DNA of 64,000 nucleotides, taken from an uncultured Lachnospiraceae bacterium. GTDB taxonomy: Bacteria > Bacillota > Clostridia > Lachnospirales > Lachnospiraceae. The stretch's first letter is position 1; every line of letters begins with the position of its first letter. This document shows, piece after piece, positions 8,086 to 17,331 of this stretch. A program made the position numbers and the translations under genes. The notes under the pieces were generated by a model. That model saw nothing but the letters and a program-made list of their open reading frames with translations, was not told the origin of the DNA and ran no database searches. The stretch lies in contig CAJUPI010000005.1 in the NCBI GenBank assembly GCA_910588125.1, positions 1-64,000 on the forward strand, in the 5' to 3' direction.

Positions 8086-8133
8086 CTACTATATCTTGTG
8101 TTCTTTTATTGATATGACGACTAATTATAGTGA
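8086..8133 (+). promoter_or_regulatory. Tandem NrdR boxes upstream of nrdD
   Basis: CTACTATATCTTGTGT (8086-8101) matches the NrdR consensus acaCwAtATaTwGtgt at about 13 of 16 positions. CGACTAATTATAGTGA (8118-8133) matches at about 11-12. They are 32 bp apart start to start, with a 16-bp linker, the spacing known for NrdR box pairs. They lie just downstream of the inferred transcription start, a repressing position. NrdR is the (deoxy)ATP-sensing repressor of ribonucleotide reductases. Confidence 0.75.
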
Positions 8134-8166
8134 TTTTATATTCAAGCTCTATTCGGGAGGTATGAT

Positions 8167-10344
8167 ATGATCCTAAAGGTTATCAAACGAAACGGTGAGG
8201 AAGTTTCCTTTGAAATTTCCAAAATAAAGAACGCCATCACCAAAGCCAATCAGGAAATCCCCAAGATCCACCAGCTGAACTCCTATCAGATCGACGCCAT
8301 TGCCGATACGATCGAAAGGCAATTGTACGATCTTCCCCATGCTGCCAACGTCGAGGACATACAAGATATGGTAGAAAAAGGCATCATGGAGATGCGCGGC
8401 TACGAGGTGGCACAGAAATATGTCCGCTACCGTTTCAAGCGGGAACTGGCGCGAAAAGCCAACACCACTGACAATGGCATACTTTCTCTAATTGACCGCA
8501 TGAACGAAGAGGTCAAACAAGAAAATTCCAACAAAAATCCTGTGATTAACTCTACCCAGAGAGATTATATGGCCGGTGAAGTGAGCAAGGATCTGACGAT
8601 GCGCCTGCTTCTTCCGGAAGAAGTGGTTCGTGCCCATCAGGCCGGCATTATCCATTTTCACGATTCTGACTACTTCGCCCAGCGGGAGCATAACTGCGAT
8701 CTGATTGATCTGGAGGACATGCTGCAGAACGGGACTGTCATCAGCGAAACCATGATTGAAAAACCCCATTCGTTCTACACAGCCTGCAATATTACCACCC
8801 AGATTGTCGCACAGGTAGCCAGCAACCAGTATGGCGGACAAACCTTTACATTATCTCACCTGGCCCCTTTTGTGGAAGTCAGCCGGAAAAAGATCCGGGA
8901 AAATGTCATCCGGATTCGCAAAGAGTTAGGAGAACCCTTAGACGAAAGAATCATTGAGCGCACTACGCAAGAACAGCTGAAAGATGAAATTACCCGCGGA
9001 ATCCAGACGATCCAGTATCAGCTGATCACCCTTATGACCTGCAATGGCCAGGCTCCGTTTGTGACAGTGTTTATGTACCTGGATGAGGTTCCCGAAGGCC
9101 AGATCCGCAGCGATCTTGCCATGATTATCGAGGAAGTCATGCGTCAGCGGATGCAGGGAGTCAAAAACCAGCATGGTGTATGGATCACCCCTGCGTTCCC
9201 CAAGCTTATCTATGTACTGGATGAAGATAATATCACCCCGGACGCCCCTTACTGGTATTTGACCGAACTGGCGGCCAAATGTACGGCCAAAAGGATGGTG
9301 CCTGATTATATTTCTGCAAAGGTTATGAAGGAATTAAAGCGCGGTGACGTTTATCCTTGTATGGGTTGCCGTTCTTTCCTGACAGTAGAAGATTCCCAGA
9401 CAAATCCCGACGGCTCCCACAAATTCTACGGGCGTTTCAATCAGGGTGTGGTCACGATCAATCTCGTGGATGTGGCCTGCACTGCCGCCGGTGATCTGGA
9501 ACAATTCTGGAAAATACTTGACGAACGTCTTGAGTTATGTCACCGGGCGCTTCGCTGCCGCCACGAACGTCTCCTGGGCACGCCCTCTGACGTAGCGCCG
9601 ATTCTCTGGCAAAACGGTGCCCTGGCACGGCTAGAAAAAGGCGAGAAGATTGATAAGCTTTTATACAATGGCTACTCTACCATCTCTCTGGGATATGCCG
9701 GCCTTTGTGAAATGACCATGGGTATGCTTGGCAAACCACATACGGACCCGGAAGCCAAAGAATTCGCACTCAGCGTTATGCAACACCTCAATGACAAATG
9801 TGCAGAGTGGAAGGCCGCCGAACATATCAGCTACTCCGTATACGGTACTCCCATGGAGTCTACCACCTATCGTTTCGCCAAATGCCTCCAAAAACGTTTT
9901 GGCATCATTCCGGGCGTGACTGATAAAAACTACATCACCAATAGCTATCACGTTCATGTAAGTGAAGAGATTGACGCCTTCACTAAGCTGAAGTTCGAAG
10001 CCGATTTCCAAAAGCTTTCTCCGGGCGGCGCTATCAGTTATGTAGAAGTACCCAACATGCAGCACAACATCCCTGCCGTTTTAAGTGTTATGCAGTTCAT
10101 TTATGATAATATCATGTATGCCGAGTTAAACACAAAAAGTGATTATTGTGAATGCTGCGGCTTTGATGGGGAAATTCAGGTTGTCGAAGATGAGTCGGGC
10201 AAACTGGTATGGGAATGCCCCAATTGCGGCAATCGCGATCAGAACAAATTAACTGTCGCCCGCCGTACCTGCGGTTACATCGGCACTCAGTTTTGGAACC
10301 AGGGCCGAACTCAGGAAATCCGTGACCGTGTGCTTCACCTTTAA
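8167..10344 (+). CDS. nrdD: Anaerobic (class III) ribonucleoside-triphosphate reductase
   Basis: The 725-residue protein is full length for NrdD. It begins with an ATP-cone regulatory domain (about residues 1-95: VIKRNGEEVSFEISKIKNAI). The catalytic barrel follows, then a C-terminal zinc-binding pair (CECCGFDG and CPNCGNRD, about 655-690) and the glycyl-radical site RTCGY with Gly703. It reduces ribonucleoside triphosphates to deoxy forms under anaerobic conditions, using a glycyl radical installed by the SAM enzyme NrdG. The usual downstream nrdG is absent: the stop is followed by a palindromic repeat and then an unrelated gene, so the activase must be encoded elsewhere. Regulation by NrdR is supported by the two boxes upstream. 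Confidence 0.96.
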   Translation: MILKVIKRNGEEVSFEISKIKNAITKANQEIPKIHQLNSYQIDAIADTIERQLYDLPHAANVEDIQDMVEKGIMEMRGYEVAQKYVRYRFKRELARKANTTDNGILSLIDRMNEEVKQENSNKNPVINSTQRDYMAGEVSKDLTMRLLLPEEVVRAHQAGIIHFHDSDYFAQREHNCDLIDLEDMLQNGTVISETMIEKPHSFYTACNITTQIVAQVASNQYGGQTFTLSHLAPFVEVSRKKIRENVIRIRKELGEPLDERIIERTTQEQLKDEITRGIQTIQYQLITLMTCNGQAPFVTVFMYLDEVPEGQIRSDLAMIIEEVMRQRMQGVKNQHGVWITPAFPKLIYVLDEDNITPDAPYWYLTELAAKCTAKRMVPDYISAKVMKELKRGDVYPCMGCRSFLTVEDSQTNPDGSHKFYGRFNQGVVTINLVDVACTAAGDLEQFWKILDERLELCHRALRCRHERLLGTPSDVAPILWQNGALARLEKGEKIDKLLYNGYSTISLGYAGLCEMTMGMLGKPHTDPEAKEFALSVMQHLNDKCAEWKAAEHISYSVYGTPMESTTYRFAKCLQKRFGIIPGVTDKNYITNSYHVHVSEEIDAFTKLKFEADFQKLSPGGAISYVEVPNMQHNIPAVLSVMQFIYDNIMYAELNTKSDYCECCGFDGEIQVVEDESGKLVWECPNCGNRDQNKLTVARRTCGYIGTQFWNQGRTQEIRDRVLHL

Positions 10345-10393
10345 TTATTACCTTATTCTGAAATCCAGATTCCGTGAGGGTATTGTAACATAA

Positions 10394-10562
10394 GAGGGCG
10401 TTGCCAAAAAGCCACCCGTCATTTCTCTTATCCTGTATCCGGCTGTTCACGAACATACTGTCTGATATTAGCGGACTTTGTCCGTTAATATCAGGCTATG
10501 TGTACGGGAGCCATCTGAACACAGGATAGAGAAATGATGGGCGGTTTTTTTGACAACACCTC
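10394..10562. repeat. 169-bp near-perfect palindromic repeat (family B, copy 1)
   Basis: The arms start with GAGGGCGTTG and end with the matching CAACACCTC. They pair almost throughout, around a central CTGATATTAgCGGAC...GTCCGtTAATATCAG dyad. The same ends, TTTCTCTTATCCTGT segment and centre recur at 35.4 kb. The sub-terminal segment (AAGCCACCCGTCA) differs from that copy, yet pairs with its own opposite arm. As RNA it would form one very long hairpin after nrdD, perhaps ending transcription, although its number of copies suggests a dispersed repeat. Confidence 0.85.
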
Positions 10563-10680
10563 CTTGTTTTGCAACACCTTCTCTTCATAATTCTATAAAA
10601 GTTCTATAAAAGTATCCTTTTTCGCCCTTCCCCTTTCCCCCTAAAGGTGGTACAATATATGTTCAGGAAACCTTCACAGT

Positions 10681-10980
10681 AAATCCCCATGCCACTTTGC
10701 CGGCACCACCACAAATGAAAGGGGATTTTCTTTAAGCCTCCGGCGGATGTGCAGAAAACGGGAATGGAAGTTGTCACTTCGTGACCCCGTTTTCGCACAG
10801 TTCAGCGCCGGAGCGCTGAACTTTCATAGTAAATCCCCATGCCACTTTGCCGGCACCACCATGAATGAGAGGGGATTTTCTTTAAGCCTCCGGCGGATGT
10901 GCAGAAAACGGGAGTGGAAGTTGTCACTTCGTGACCCCGTTTTCGCACAGTTCAGCGTCGGAGCGCTGAACTTTCATAGT
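10681..10980. repeat. Two tandem 150-bp hairpin-rich units
   Basis: Unit 1 (10681-10830) and unit 2 (10831-10980) begin with AAATCCCCATGCC and differ at only a few positions. Each unit contains three dyads: AAATCCCC/GGGGATTT, AAAACGGG...GTCACTTCGTGAC...CCCGTTTT, and GTTCAGCGC/GCGCTGAAC with small loop. In unit 2 one base of the last stem changes (GCGTC for GCGCC). The array ends 26 nt before the ATG of the TPR gene, so it forms the leader or upstream region of that operon. Because 150 is divisible by three, a spurious reading frame runs through both units. Confidence 0.9.
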
Positions 10981-11006
10981 AAAAACAGACGAGGAGCATT
11001 CAAATT

Positions 11007-14000
11007 ATGGAACAAGCTATCATTTTCCACATTCTCGGCATTCCCGAGACTTCCGATGAGATGGCTATCAAATCTGCTTATCTCAATTTATTAAAAACTA
11101 CCAATCCGGAAGACGACTCAGAAGGTTTCAAGCGTCTTCGGGAAGCCTATGAAGGCGCCATCGCCTATGCCCGCCGTCCCAAGCAGGAGGAACAAAAAGA
11201 AAAAACAGAAATTGAACTCTGGATTGATCGAATCGATCAGGTCTATCTTGATATCCGCCAGCGCCGACGGACGGAACCATGGGAGGAACTCCTATCCGAT
11301 CCTCTCTGTGAAGATTTGGACACCTCTTTACAGACGCGAGAAGCTCTTATGGCCTATTTGATGGATCATATCTATCTGCCGCAGGCCGTATGGCAGCTGT
11401 TGGATCACACCTTCCAGATCACTGAAGAGCAGGAAAACCTGAGGCAACAATTTCCGGATAATTTTATGAACTATGTACTCTACTACATAGAAAATCCGGA
11501 AGCAATTGATTTTAACCTGTTTCAGGTTCTCAATCCGGAAAATATGGACGCTGACGGTTACATCCGCAACTACCTGGATATCCGGCGGCAAATCAGCCGG
11601 CGGCAAGTAGAAGGCTGTGGCATTAAGCTCGACGATCTGGCCGCCTTCTCCCTTTATCATCCTTATGAGGATACCGAACGGTTACGGATTCTTACCGACG
11701 CACTGGAAACCTTTCGTAAAAACAAATTGGCTCAGCCCGATAATCCGGAGGAAAATGCCCGTATAAAAGCGGAAGGCGCCCTTTGTGCAGTGAAGCTCAC
11801 CGGTACTGCCTCTCCGGACAGCCTTCGGTTCTCGGAAAGCGAGGATAGCGAATTACATCATTTGCTGACAGATGCCGTCCGGCTGTTGGTCGGCCGTCTG
11901 ATCGCTACCCCCGATTCCGATGATTATATCTTCCTTTATTGTGCTTATGCATACTGGGCGTTAGAAGAAAAAGAAGAGGCCGCTAAACTCTGGCAGCAGC
12001 TTCTGGATCGTCTTCCCACACACTATATGGCCAAGTTGGGGATGGTCCGCTATCATATTGATCAGAAGGCGTTTCACGAAGCCAAGGAGCTGATGCTGCA
12101 GCTTCTCGATATGGACGGCCAGGACGAAGAAGTCCTTAGCCTGATGAGCTTCACCAATGATGCCCTCATCGCAAAATACCAGACTTCCCTCGCCGATCCC
12201 GCCACGGATGAGGCTACTCGTAAAAATGACACGATTGAGCTGGGGTGGTGTTTGTTCCAAAATGAACGTCCAAAAGATGCTGTCGAGCTTTTGGATGACT
12301 TTTCCTTTGATGATGAGACGGAATATTCCTATGAAAATCTTTATGGCCGGCTCCTTTATCGGATCGATCGCTATGAAGACGCTTTGCCACACCTGTTGCG
12401 TTGGCTGGAGCTGATTCGTCAAACTCAGGATGACGGTTCCGAAGAAGCCCGCAAACGCATTTCCCGTGAATTTCAGGCATGCCATCTTTTAAGTGGATGC
12501 TATCATGAATTAAAAGATTCCCAACAGGCCCTGCAATATGTAGAGACTGCCGCTTCGAAGGCCAAAAATCTCCGGGATAAGCTCGCTGCCATGCAGTATA
12601 AGGCATATCTTCTATACCAATATAAAGAGTACGAGCGCTGCATGGATGCCTGTGATCAGGTCATTCAGGAGGATGAAGGATATTATCCGGCTTATGTGCA
12701 ACGCCAGGAAGCCGCCTATGAGCTTCGGAAGGGCCAGCAGGTTGTCGATGATTATTATAATGCGATCAATATATTTGCCGGCCACTACAAGCCATATCTG
12801 CTTGCTGCCCAGGTATTCTTCTATCATGATCAGTTTAAGGATGCCAAAGGCGTATTGGATCGGGCCCGGGAAAACCAAGTGGACTTCAGTCCCTGCCTGC
12901 GGCTTTATGAAATAAAGATTTTGCGCAATCTGGCCGAGAACCGGGAAGATCGGGAAAAGATTTTCCCCATTGCCGCCGAGCTTCTTGCGGAACACGAGAA
13001 TCCAGAAACGGATATCGAAGATTTATCCGAGATCGAATATGAAATCGGGCTTCTTCATTGGGACAATAATGACTTGGACGATGCACTTGTTCACCTAAAC
13101 ACAGCCATCGAACAAAACCCTGATCGGATGCAGTATCGGATGATTCGCGGCCATATCCATCTGGATCACGGCAAATACAAAGCTGCTCTGGCCGATTATG
13201 GAGTTGCCAGGCAGCAATATGAGGATTCTGCTGTCCTCCACTACAACAGTGGCCTGTGCCAAGAAGCTTTAGGCATGAAAATGCTGGCTGTGGAATGCTT
13301 TGAGGAAGCCTTGAAGTATAAGCAGGTTCATCGCGAAGCCTGTGAAAAGCTCGCTGATTTCTATAAAGAACGCTATCAGGATAAAAATAATCCAGAGGAT
13401 TTTAAAAAGGCGATTGCCTATATGGATCGGCAGATTGATGCCCGTCCCTCCTGCCATGACCTTGTTCACCGCGGCTTGTTCTACATGCACAATATGGACA
13501 TCGAAGAAGCTATCCGCGATTTTGAGGAAGCTTTGAAGTACGGTCCGGATGAATGGGTCATCTATAATAATATCGGTTGCTGTTACGAGCGTTTGGGGGA
13601 TTATCAAAAAGCGATCTCCTATTTTGAGCAGGCCCTGGATTACCTGGGCGACAAAAAAAGCCAGTTGCCCTATGGCAATCTGGCGGATTGCTACGAGGCC
13701 CTGGGAGATTACCAGAAAGCGATTGAATGCTACAAAAAAAATCTGGAAAATGAGCCCGACGACAAGAACATTTTTAAAGAGCTGGGATTCTTATATCGTT
13801 ATCTGGGAGATTATAAGCAGGCAATCAAATATTTTGATAAAGATCCGGAAAATAAATCATACTATGCCCGGATCGGTGATGTACAGTATCTGCAAGGGCA
13901 TACTACGCTGGCACTTCGCACTTACAAAAAGGGTGTCCAGACGGCCAAAAAAGATCAAAAGGCTGACCGCTACAGCGATCTTGCTTCTTATTATAAAGAT

Positions 14001-14504
14001 CAGCTGATGGACTTCAAAAAGGCAGAGTCCTGCTACCTGAAGGCTTTGGCTATTGAGACGGATCCAGATGAGCTGCACGAACTGGAATGGGAACTGGCCT
14101 CCTTGTGCTTCCGTATGCGGCGTTTTAAAGACGCCAAACTGCATGCGCAGCGATCCCTGGAGCATTTCTCCCGTACCAAATGGGCCTCAGAAGAAATATA
14201 CTTAAATTACCGGCCCTATCGCCCAGCCCGGCTGATGCGGCAAGCCTGGATCTATATCTGCCTGGGAGAAACAGAAAAAGGCTTAAGCTATTTTCACCAG
14301 ATGAATGAATGCCTGCGATGCCGGCAATGCCGTCACCAGGTATGCTTCGAAGGCTATCTGTATCTGGCCATGTATTATGAGGCCATTGAGGACTATCCTC
14401 AGGCAATAGCCTATTACGAAAAAACCCTGGAAGCCAATCCCCACAGTATCACTGCCCGGGCAACACTTACTCATTTACAGCAACAGCTCAAAAAAAACAG
14501 ATAA
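11007..14504 (+). CDS. Giant TPR protein with degenerate N-terminal J domain
   Basis: Residues 1-55 have the layout of a J domain (FHILGIPETSDEMAIKSAYLNLL... GFKRLREAYEGAI), but the HPD loop reads TNPEDD, so the histidine needed in classical J proteins to trigger Hsp70 ATPase is missing. From about residue 290 to the end (1165) the protein consists of many tetratricopeptide repeats. The clearest are GDYQKAISYFEQAL, GDYQKAIECYKKNL and GDYKQAIKYFDKDP near 865-960. No signal peptide or membrane helix is seen, so it is cytoplasmic. The next gene, 29 nt downstream, is a divergent Hsp70, making this its probable dedicated cochaperone or client scaffold. The ATG at 11007 follows GAGGAG. Confidence 0.8.
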   Translation: MEQAIIFHILGIPETSDEMAIKSAYLNLLKTTNPEDDSEGFKRLREAYEGAIAYARRPKQEEQKEKTEIELWIDRIDQVYLDIRQRRRTEPWEELLSDPLCEDLDTSLQTREALMAYLMDHIYLPQAVWQLLDHTFQITEEQENLRQQFPDNFMNYVLYYIENPEAIDFNLFQVLNPENMDADGYIRNYLDIRRQISRRQVEGCGIKLDDLAAFSLYHPYEDTERLRILTDALETFRKNKLAQPDNPEENARIKAEGALCAVKLTGTASPDSLRFSESEDSELHHLLTDAVRLLVGRLIATPDSDDYIFLYCAYAYWALEEKEEAAKLWQQLLDRLPTHYMAKLGMVRYHIDQKAFHEAKELMLQLLDMDGQDEEVLSLMSFTNDALIAKYQTSLADPATDEATRKNDTIELGWCLFQNERPKDAVELLDDFSFDDETEYSYENLYGRLLYRIDRYEDALPHLLRWLELIRQTQDDGSEEARKRISREFQACHLLSGCYHELKDSQQALQYVETAASKAKNLRDKLAAMQYKAYLLYQYKEYERCMDACDQVIQEDEGYYPAYVQRQEAAYELRKGQQVVDDYYNAINIFAGHYKPYLLAAQVFFYHDQFKDAKGVLDRARENQVDFSPCLRLYEIKILRNLAENREDREKIFPIAAELLAEHENPETDIEDLSEIEYEIGLLHWDNNDLDDALVHLNTAIEQNPDRMQYRMIRGHIHLDHGKYKAALADYGVARQQYEDSAVLHYNSGLCQEALGMKMLAVECFEEALKYKQVHREACEKLADFYKERYQDKNNPEDFKKAIAYMDRQIDARPSCHDLVHRGLFYMHNMDIEEAIRDFEEALKYGPDEWVIYNNIGCCYERLGDYQKAISYFEQALDYLGDKKSQLPYGNLADCYEALGDYQKAIECYKKNLENEPDDKNIFKELGFLYRYLGDYKQAIKYFDKDPENKSYYARIGDVQYLQGHTTLALRTYKKGVQTAKKDQKADRYSDLASYYKDQLMDFKKAESCYLKALAIETDPDELHELEWELASLCFRMRRFKDAKLHAQRSLEHFSRTKWASEEIYLNYRPYRPARLMRQAWIYICLGETEKGLSYFHQMNECLRCRQCRHQVCFEGYLYLAMYYEAIEDYPQAIAYYEKTLEANPHSITARATLTHLQQQLKKNR

Positions 14505-14533
14505 GACTGACTTCAATATTAGAAAGGTAAACT

Positions 14534-16225
14534 ATGATTATTGGAATTGATCTGGGAACCACCAACAGCCTGGTGGCCTATTTTACGGAAGACGGGCCGA
14601 AGATCATCCCTAACCGGCTCGGCAAACATCTGACTCCTTCTGTCGTCAGCATTGATGAAGAAGAACAGGTCTACGTGGGAGAATCGGCAGTAGAGCGCAG
14701 CCTTTTGTATCCGGGCAGCGCCGCCGCCGTGTTCAAGCGGGATATGGGCAGCAAAAAACAGTTTCAGCTGCTTCACAAGAAATTTCTGGCAGAAGAATTA
14801 TCAGCACTGGTATTGCGCGTTCTCAAAGAAGATGCCGAAAATTACCTCGGCGAAGAAGTGACAGAAGCCATTATCAGTGTTCCCGCCTATTTCAACGACC
14901 AACGCCGTAAAGCGACTAAAAGAGCCGGTGAGATGGCCGGTTTAAAGGTGGAACGAATTATCAGCGAACCCACTGCCGCTGCCATCGCCTATGGCCTGTA
15001 TCAGAATCCAGATTCTGCCCGTTTTCTGGTATTCGACTTAGGAGGCGGCACCTTTGACGTCTCCATCCTGGAACTTTTTGACACAATCTTAGAAGTGCGC
15101 GCCGTAGCCGGGGATAATTTCCTGGGCGGAGAAGACTTTACCGCTGTACTGGAAACCATGTTCTTCGATAAATATCCTCAGTTAGACCGGCTTTCACTGA
15201 ATGAAAAGACATTGCGTCATATCCATAAGCAGGCTGAACAGTGCAAGCTTGGTTTTTCTGACAAACGTGTATCGGCTATGCGCTGCCGTATCAATGAGGA
15301 AACCTATGAGCTGGAAATCGATCTGGCCAAATATGAGGATGCCTGCAGCGAGCTTCTGGAACGAATCCGCAAGCCGGTAAAGCGCAGCCTGGCTGACGCT
15401 CATGTGCGTTTGTCAGATATCGATAAAGTCGTGTTGGTAGGAGGCGCCACAAAAAGTCCGATTGTCCGCCGCTTTGTAAGCAAGCTCTTTAAAATGTTGC
15501 CGGATACCAACATTAATCCAGACGAAGCAGTTGCCCTAGGTGCTGCGATTCAAGGGGCTATGAAAGAGCGCAAAGAGGCTATCAAAGAGGTAATCCTGAC
15601 CGATGTCTGCCCCTTCACCCTGGGCACTGAAGTCGTTCGGGAATGGGCGGAAAACCGCTATGAAAACGGCGTCTTTTGTCCCATTATCGAGCGCAATACT
15701 GTGATACCGGCCAGCCGCACAGAACGTCTATATACCGTCCGTGACAACCAGGACAAGATACGGGTCAATGTCCTTCAGGGCGAAAGCCGTTTTGCCGCCA
15801 ATAATCTGTCCCTGGGTGAATTGCTCATCGATGTTCCTGCCGCCAAAGCCGGGCAAGAAGCCGTGGATGTCACTTACACTTATGATATCAACTCCCTGTT
15901 AGAGGTAGAAGTTAAAGTAGTATCAACCCAAAATATGATGAAAAAAGTCTTCTTTGGCCGCGATATAGACATGACACCGGAAGAGATTGAGGAACGCTTA
16001 AAAACGCTTTCCTATTTAAAAATTCATCCCAGGGATCGCGAAGAGAACAAATATCTTCTTCTGCGAGGGGAACGGGTTTATGAAGAAAGCCTGGGTGAAG
16101 ACCGTCTGCTGGTGGAAACCGCCATCCGTAAGTTTGAAAAGGCGCTGAACACCTATGATCAGGGCATTATCGAAGAAGCAAAAGAAGCCTTTAAGGAGTT
16201 TCTAGAAATGATGGAGGAGCCGTAA
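14534..16225 (+). CDS. HscC-like Hsp70 chaperone
   Basis: The 563-residue protein has an Hsp70 nucleotide-binding domain (IGIDLGTTNSLVAYF, residues 3-17; VFDLGGGTFDVSIL near 170; VLVGGATKSPIV near 300). A substrate-binding beta domain (GTEVVREW..., ERNTVIPAS) and a shortened helical lid follow. Its length and its divergence from the window's own DnaK (621 residues, 30.9-32.7 kb) fit the HscC subgroup, which works with special J proteins rather than DnaJ/GrpE. It is co-transcribed with the TPR/degenerate-J protein 29 nt upstream. AGAAAGG precedes ATG 14534. A perfect 9-bp terminator overlaps its stop codon. Clients are unknown. Confidence 0.88.
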   Translation: MIIGIDLGTTNSLVAYFTEDGPKIIPNRLGKHLTPSVVSIDEEEQVYVGESAVERSLLYPGSAAAVFKRDMGSKKQFQLLHKKFLAEELSALVLRVLKEDAENYLGEEVTEAIISVPAYFNDQRRKATKRAGEMAGLKVERIISEPTAAAIAYGLYQNPDSARFLVFDLGGGTFDVSILELFDTILEVRAVAGDNFLGGEDFTAVLETMFFDKYPQLDRLSLNEKTLRHIHKQAEQCKLGFSDKRVSAMRCRINEETYELEIDLAKYEDACSELLERIRKPVKRSLADAHVRLSDIDKVVLVGGATKSPIVRRFVSKLFKMLPDTNINPDEAVALGAAIQGAMKERKEAIKEVILTDVCPFTLGTEVVREWAENRYENGVFCPIIERNTVIPASRTERLYTVRDNQDKIRVNVLQGESRFAANNLSLGELLIDVPAAKAGQEAVDVTYTYDINSLLEVEVKVVSTQNMMKKVFFGRDIDMTPEEIEERLKTLSYLKIHPRDREENKYLLLRGERVYEESLGEDRLLVETAIRKFEKALNTYDQGIIEEAKEAFKEFLEMMEEP

Positions 16226-16240
16226 CCGGCTCCTCGTTTT
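16214..16240 (+). terminator. Intrinsic terminator overlapping the Hsp70 stop codon
   Basis: GAGGAGCCG (16214-16222) and CGGCTCCTC (16227-16235) form a perfect 9-bp stem; the TAA stop codon of the Hsp70 gene is in the loop. GTTTTATT follows. The stop of the convergent YitT gene begins at 16239, so the terminator is squeezed between two gene ends. Confidence 0.8.
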
Positions 16241-17108
16241 ATTGATATTTCTTACTCATGGAAAATCCCCGCCCCCGTACCTCGCTGACCCGGCTGACTA
16301 CCAAAAAGCTTTCCGGATCTATGGAACGGATTAACTTTTCTGCCTGAGGAAGCTCCCGATTGGAAATAACGCTGAAAACCACCTGGGTTTCCTGGTGCAG
16401 ATAACCGCCCTCACCATAGAATAATGTCACGCCGCGATCCAGCTTTTGTAAAATAGCGTCCCTCACCTTCTCCGGATAGCGGGTAACCACCTTTACTTCT
16501 GTCCGTACAGTTCCCATGAGCATCAGCTTGTCTAACACAATCGTATATGTCAATACCAGCAGAATTCCATAAAGAATCTTTTCCGGTGTACTCCAGAAAG
16601 CCTGTGCCAGAAGAATGCAAAAATCGAACACATAAAGGCTGACAGAAACCGGAATCCGGAAATAACGATTTAAAACCAGTGGAGGAATATCCATCCCGCC
16701 GGTAGATGCTCCGGCACGAATCACAACTCCTAATGAAAGCCCTATCCCCAATCCGGAAAACAATGTACACAACAGAATATCTCTGGTAACTATCTGCTCT
16801 CCCAAAAGCCATTCAAATAATTCCAGCGCCGCCGGGTAAGTAAATGTACTGATGATTGTCGTGATTGCAAAAGTCCTTCCCAGCAGCAGATACCCAATAA
16901 TCAGCATGCTCACATTAAAGAGCAACACAAACAAAGAGATCGGAATTCCCAACCATTGATTCATCGCCAACGCAATCCCCGTCGTTCCTCCTGTCACCAG
17001 CCCTGCCGGGATCAAAAACAGTTTTACTGTCAACGCATAAAGCGCATTTCCTGCCACAACCAGGCTCAGCATAAGCAATGTTTGAAGCCATTTCCGTTTT
17101 TCGTTCAT
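16239..17108 (-). CDS. YitT-family membrane protein (DUF161/DUF2179)
   Basis: The 289-residue protein starts at ATG 17108, where GGAGGA is correctly spaced; an earlier in-frame codon at 17144 has no support. It has five or six hydrophobic helices (about residues 10-190; for example NALYALTVKLFLIPAGLVTGGTTGIAL). A C-terminal soluble DUF2179 domain follows, with the GEGGY and EKLIRSIDPESFLVVSRVSEVRGRGF patterns. The family is abundant in Firmicutes, but its transport or sensing role is not established. It is downstream of the SanA-like gene, separated by that gene's terminator, so it probably has its own promoter, which I could not assign. Confidence 0.9.
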   Translation of the reverse strand: MNEKRKWLQTLLMLSLVVAGNALYALTVKLFLIPAGLVTGGTTGIALAMNQWLGIPISLFVLLFNVSMLIIGYLLLGRTFAITTIISTFTYPAALELFEWLLGEQIVTRDILLCTLFSGLGIGLSLGVVIRAGASTGGMDIPPLVLNRYFRIPVSVSLYVFDFCILLAQAFWSTPEKILYGILLVLTYTIVLDKLMLMGTVRTEVKVVTRYPEKVRDAILQKLDRGVTLFYGEGGYLHQETQVVFSVISNRELPQAEKLIRSIDPESFLVVSRVSEVRGRGFSMSKKYQ

Positions 17109-17217
17109 CTGAGTCCTCCTCCCGTCTTTCTTCCCTCTCCGCACTTATTTTCCTTATGCAAGTGGTGCGCATCCGTCCAGAGGGTTTTGCTCTACAAGAT
17201 GCAATATCCCATAAAGC

Positions 17218-17256
17218 AAAAAACACGTCCGCCAGAGATTTTCCCTGACAGACGTG
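17218..17256 (-). terminator. Intrinsic terminator after the SanA/YdcF-like gene
   Basis: Minus-strand hairpin with outer stem CACGTC/GACGTG (17256-17251 and 17229-17224), extended by TGTCAG/CTGGCG with wobble pairs. Six T residues follow (17223-17218). Confidence 0.75.
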
Positions 17257-17331
17257 GATCGAGGCACTTGCCTAATACATTTTTATTATATCGGGCCTTA
17301 CGCAAAAAATCAACCGTTAATTTACACTTCT

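Noticed and set aside
10604..10798. 64-residue minus-strand frame upstream of the TPR gene
   Set aside because: It spans part of the 150-bp repeat and has no ribosome site or protein-like composition.
10345..11006. Missing nrdG hidden in the gap after nrdD
   Set aside because: No frame with the CxxxCxxC radical-SAM motif is present on either strand; the gap is filled by repeats.
10747..11094. A 115-residue frame with an internally repeated protein across the 150-bp units
   Set aside because: It exists only because 150 is a multiple of three; it has no ribosome site and overlaps the start of the TPR gene in another frame.
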